7,114 nt of DNA from Rubrivivax sp. (GTDB taxonomy: Bacteria; Pseudomonadota; Gammaproteobacteria; Burkholderiales; Burkholderiaceae_C), in NCBI GenBank assembly GCA_020851615.1, contig JADZCL010000271.1, positions 1 through 7,114 of the forward strand, written 5' to 3'. Both the position numbers and the translations under genes were made by a program. The notes under the pieces were generated by a model. That model was not told where the DNA came from, made no database searches, and saw only the letters and a list, made by a program, of their open reading frames with translations. Position 1 is the stretch's first letter; each line of letters begins with the position of its first letter. This document shows, piece by piece, positions 5,042 to 7,114 of this stretch.

Positions 5042-6238
5042 ATGAGCACGCTGCGCGCCCTCACCCTCTCCATCGTTGCCGCCGCCTGCGTGATGGCGGC
5101 ACAGGCCCAGGGCGTACGCGCCGAAGTCGGCCGCCCGCTGCAGCAGGCTGGCGAACTGCTCAAGGCCGGCAAGGCCAAGGAGGCCCTGGCCAAGGTGCGC
5201 GAGGCCGACGCCGTGGGCGGCAAGACCGCTGCCGAGCAGTTGACGATCGACCGCATGAAGGCCGCGGCGGCACAGCGCGCCGGCGACCTGGGCACCGCCA
5301 TTGCGGCACTGGAAGCCATTGCCGCCCGGACCGGGGGCAGCGAGGCGGGTCCGGTGGCCGAGCAGATCGCCTCCGCCTACGCCCAGCAGCGCAACAACGC
5401 CAAGGCAAGCGAGTGGCTCCACAAGGCCATTGCCGCCGGCCACAACACTGCCAGCGTGAAGCAGTTGCAGGCCTACCTGCAAGGCGCCAGCGGTGACTAT
5501 GCCGCCATCGCGCGTGACGCAGCAGCGGCCGTCGCCGCCGCCGAGCAGGCCGGCCGCCGCCCCGACGAAGGTGAACTGCTGCGCCTGGCCGATGCGCAGC
5601 AGCGCACCGGAAATCAGGCCGGCTATGCGAACTCGCTCGAGAAGCTGCTCACCTACTACCCGAAGAAGGACTACTGGAACGCCTACCTCGGCCGGCTTCC
5701 TCGCAAGGCCGGCTTCGGCGACCGCTTCGCGCTGGACGTGATGCGGCTGCGCCTGGCCAGTGGCACGCTCACCAAGACCGAGGACTACATGGAGATGGCC
5801 CAGCTGGCCCTGCAGGCGGGGTTTCCGGCCGAGGGCCGCCGCATCGTCGAGCAGGGCTACAAGGCCGGCGCCCTGGGCACGGGGCCCGAGGCCGCGCGCC
5901 AGCAGCGGCTGAAGGACCTCGCCGTCAAGCAGGAGGCCGAACAACGCGGTGCCCTCGACGGCCAGGCCGTGGCCGCGGCAGCCGAGAGAACCGGCGACGA
6001 TCTGGTCAAGGTCGGCTGGGCCTACGTGTCCCTCGGCGAGGTGGACAAGGGCATCGGACTCATCGAGAAGGGCATCGCCAAGGGCGGCCTCAAGCGGCCC
6101 GAGGATGCACGGCTGCGCCTGGGCATGGCGCAACTGCAATCGCCCGCGACCAAGGCCAAGGCAGCGGCGACACTGCGCGGCGTCAAGGGCAGCGATGGCG
6201 TAGCCGACATCGCGCGGCTCTGGCTGATCGTCAGCTGA
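5042..6238 (+). CDS. Exported TPR-repeat protein
   Basis: I recognise the fold class but no named gene. The 398-residue protein starts with a signal peptide (1-22, probable cut AQA|QG), so it should act in the periplasm. C16 is preceded by AAA, a poor lipobox, so a lipoprotein is possible but less likely. The rest is almost all helical, with TPR-like helix pairs at about 30-60, 104-132, 177-206, 247-275 and 319-349, typified by IASAYAQQRNNAKASEWLHKAI and GWAYVSLGEVDKGIGLIEKGI. TPR proteins generally mediate protein-protein contacts. GAGGAA eight bases before ATG 5042 fixes the start; an ATG at 5018 lacks a comparable site. Its place after tonB-exbB-exbD-exbD suggests a periplasmic helper of the TonB system, but a terminator-like hairpin separates it from that cluster. 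The MBL gene follows seven bases later. Confidence 0.88.
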   Translation: MSTLRALTLSIVAAACVMAAQAQGVRAEVGRPLQQAGELLKAGKAKEALAKVREADAVGGKTAAEQLTIDRMKAAAAQRAGDLGTAIAALEAIAARTGGSEAGPVAEQIASAYAQQRNNAKASEWLHKAIAAGHNTASVKQLQAYLQGASGDYAAIARDAAAAVAAAEQAGRRPDEGELLRLADAQQRTGNQAGYANSLEKLLTYYPKKDYWNAYLGRLPRKAGFGDRFALDVMRLRLASGTLTKTEDYMEMAQLALQAGFPAEGRRIVEQGYKAGALGTGPEAARQQRLKDLAVKQEAEQRGALDGQAVAAAAERTGDDLVKVGWAYVSLGEVDKGIGLIEKGIAKGGLKRPEDARLRLGMAQLQSPATKAKAAATLRGVKGSDGVADIARLWLIVS

Positions 6239-6245
6239 GGCCGCC

Positions 6246-7114
6246 GTGCCGGCCTGGCTGCAGGATCTGGGTGGCGGCGTACATGCCGTCGATACGGCGT
6301 TCGTGCGCGACGCGTTCGACGCGGCCTACCTCATCGTGCGCGGCGGGCGGGCCGCCTACATCGACACCGGCACGCGCTTTGCGCTGCCCCGGCTGCTGGG
6401 CGCGCTGGACGAGCTCGGCGTGCCGCGTGAGGCCGTGGACTGGATCATCCCGACCCACGTGCACCTGGACCATGCCGGGGGTGTCGGGGCGCTGGTGCAG
6501 GAGCTGCCGCGTGCGCGCGTGCTCGTGCATCCACGCGGGGCACGACATCTGATCGACCCGACGGCCCTCTGGGAGGGCGCACTCGCCATCTACGGCCCGC
6601 AGGAGATGGCGCACAGCTATGGCGAGCTGACGCCCGTACCGGCCGCACGCGTGGTCGAGTCTGCCGACGACATGACGCTCGATTTCGGCGGCAGCGTGCT
6701 GCGGCTGATCGACACGCCGGGCCACGCACGTCACCACCACTGCATCTGGGACGAGGCCACGCGCGGCTGGTTCACCGGCGACACCTTCGGCATCAGCTAC
6801 GGCGAGTTCACGACTGCCCGCGGGCGCTGGATCTTCCCGACGACGACGCCGGTGCAGTTCGAGCCGCAGGCGCTGCGCCACTCGATCGAGCGCCTGCTGG
6901 CCGCCCAGCCGACCTGCATGTACCTGACGCACTTCGGTCGCGTCGACGATGTGGCACGCCTGGCCGCGCTGCAGCTGGACCTGCTCGAGCGCCTCGTGAC
7001 CCTCGGCGAAGGCCTGCGCGGGCACAGCGAGCGCATGCCGCAACTGCGCGCGGGCCTGCGCACGATCTTCCTGGCCAGCCTGCGCGAACATGGCTGCCAG
7101 CTGCCCGAGGAACA
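6246..7114 (+). CDS. MBL-fold metallo-hydrolase (C-terminus cut by window)
   Basis: The frame is open to the window edge: 289 codons, no stop. It is a metallo-beta-lactamase-fold hydrolase, cytoplasmic by lack of a signal peptide. The full set of dinuclear metal ligands is visible: HVHLDH (H71, H73, D75, H76), H160 in TPGHARHHH, D179 in FTGDT and H229 in YLTHFGR. This predicts a zinc- or iron-dependent hydrolase, but the substrate is unknown; the family includes glyoxalase II-like thioesterases, lactonases and others. It keeps HARHHH after the H160 ligand, as in a group of betaproteobacterial proteins I recall only as MBL-fold hydrolases. The GTG start has GAGG five bases upstream, overlapping the stop codon of the TPR gene, which implies translational coupling. 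Only a short C-terminal part is likely missing. Confidence 0.9.
   Translation, partial: MPAWLQDLGGGVHAVDTAFVRDAFDAAYLIVRGGRAAYIDTGTRFALPRLLGALDELGVPREAVDWIIPTHVHLDHAGGVGALVQELPRARVLVHPRGARHLIDPTALWEGALAIYGPQEMAHSYGELTPVPAARVVESADDMTLDFGGSVLRLIDTPGHARHHHCIWDEATRGWFTGDTFGISYGEFTTARGRWIFPTTTPVQFEPQALRHSIERLLAAQPTCMYLTHFGRVDDVARLAALQLDLLERLVTLGEGLRGHSERMPQLRAGLRTIFLASLREHGCQLPEE

Noticed and set aside
4703..6139. Open minus-strand frame of 478 codons across exbD2 and the TPR gene
   Set aside because: The plus strand carries a signal peptide, TPR repeats and good ribosome sites. The minus frame has no domain and spans a terminator-like intergenic region.
6231..7091. Open minus-strand frame of 286 codons opposite the MBL gene
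   Set aside because: The plus frame has a complete set of MBL metal-ligand motifs and a coupled ribosome site, so the minus frame is a composition shadow.

Overview
The window is compact, high-GC bacterial DNA with a strong G/C preference at third codon positions, clear Shine-Dalgarno sequences and short intergenic gaps. Three things suggest a betaproteobacterium, probably of the order Burkholderiales: the TonB type (N-terminus MDFAQQQ, long proline tract, C-terminus ending WKLE), the tonB-exbB-exbD-exbD order, and the MBL hydrolase type. This placement is inferred from protein style alone; there is no rRNA or marker gene.

Layout, left to right. Positions 1-105 hold no convincing gene. A cold-shock domain protein (170-403, +) has its own probable promoter. 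It converges on a two-gene minus-strand block: a PAS-GGDEF diguanylate cyclase (439-1392) and, upstream of it, a small unnamed basic protein (1451-2032) that I read as two AP2-like beta-beta-beta-alpha units. A 326-base divergent intergenic region (2033-2358) separates this block from the main plus-strand cluster.

That cluster encodes a complete TonB energy-transduction complex: tonB (2359-3051, GTG start), exbB (3156-4010) and two consecutive exbD paralogues (4044-4493, 4507-4941). A strong hairpin with a short T run follows (4962-4999). Next come an exported TPR-repeat protein (5042-6238) and, seven bases later, an MBL-fold metallo-hydrolase (6246 to beyond the right edge, C-terminus missing).

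How they work together: ExbB and the ExbD proteins form the proton-driven inner-membrane motor. TonB spans the periplasm by its proline-rich stretch and transmits energy to outer-membrane TonB-dependent receptors. The exported TPR protein is placed to be a periplasmic accessory, but that rests on neighbourhood only. The minus-strand pair is a c-di-GMP signalling enzyme plus a putative nucleic-acid-binding protein; a link between them is suggested only by co-orientation.

No mobile element, CRISPR array, tRNA or rRNA was seen. Most of the window is ordinary chromosomal gene content. The least explained items are the duplicated AP2-like protein, its odd translation start, and the competing hairpins between exbD2 and the TPR gene.
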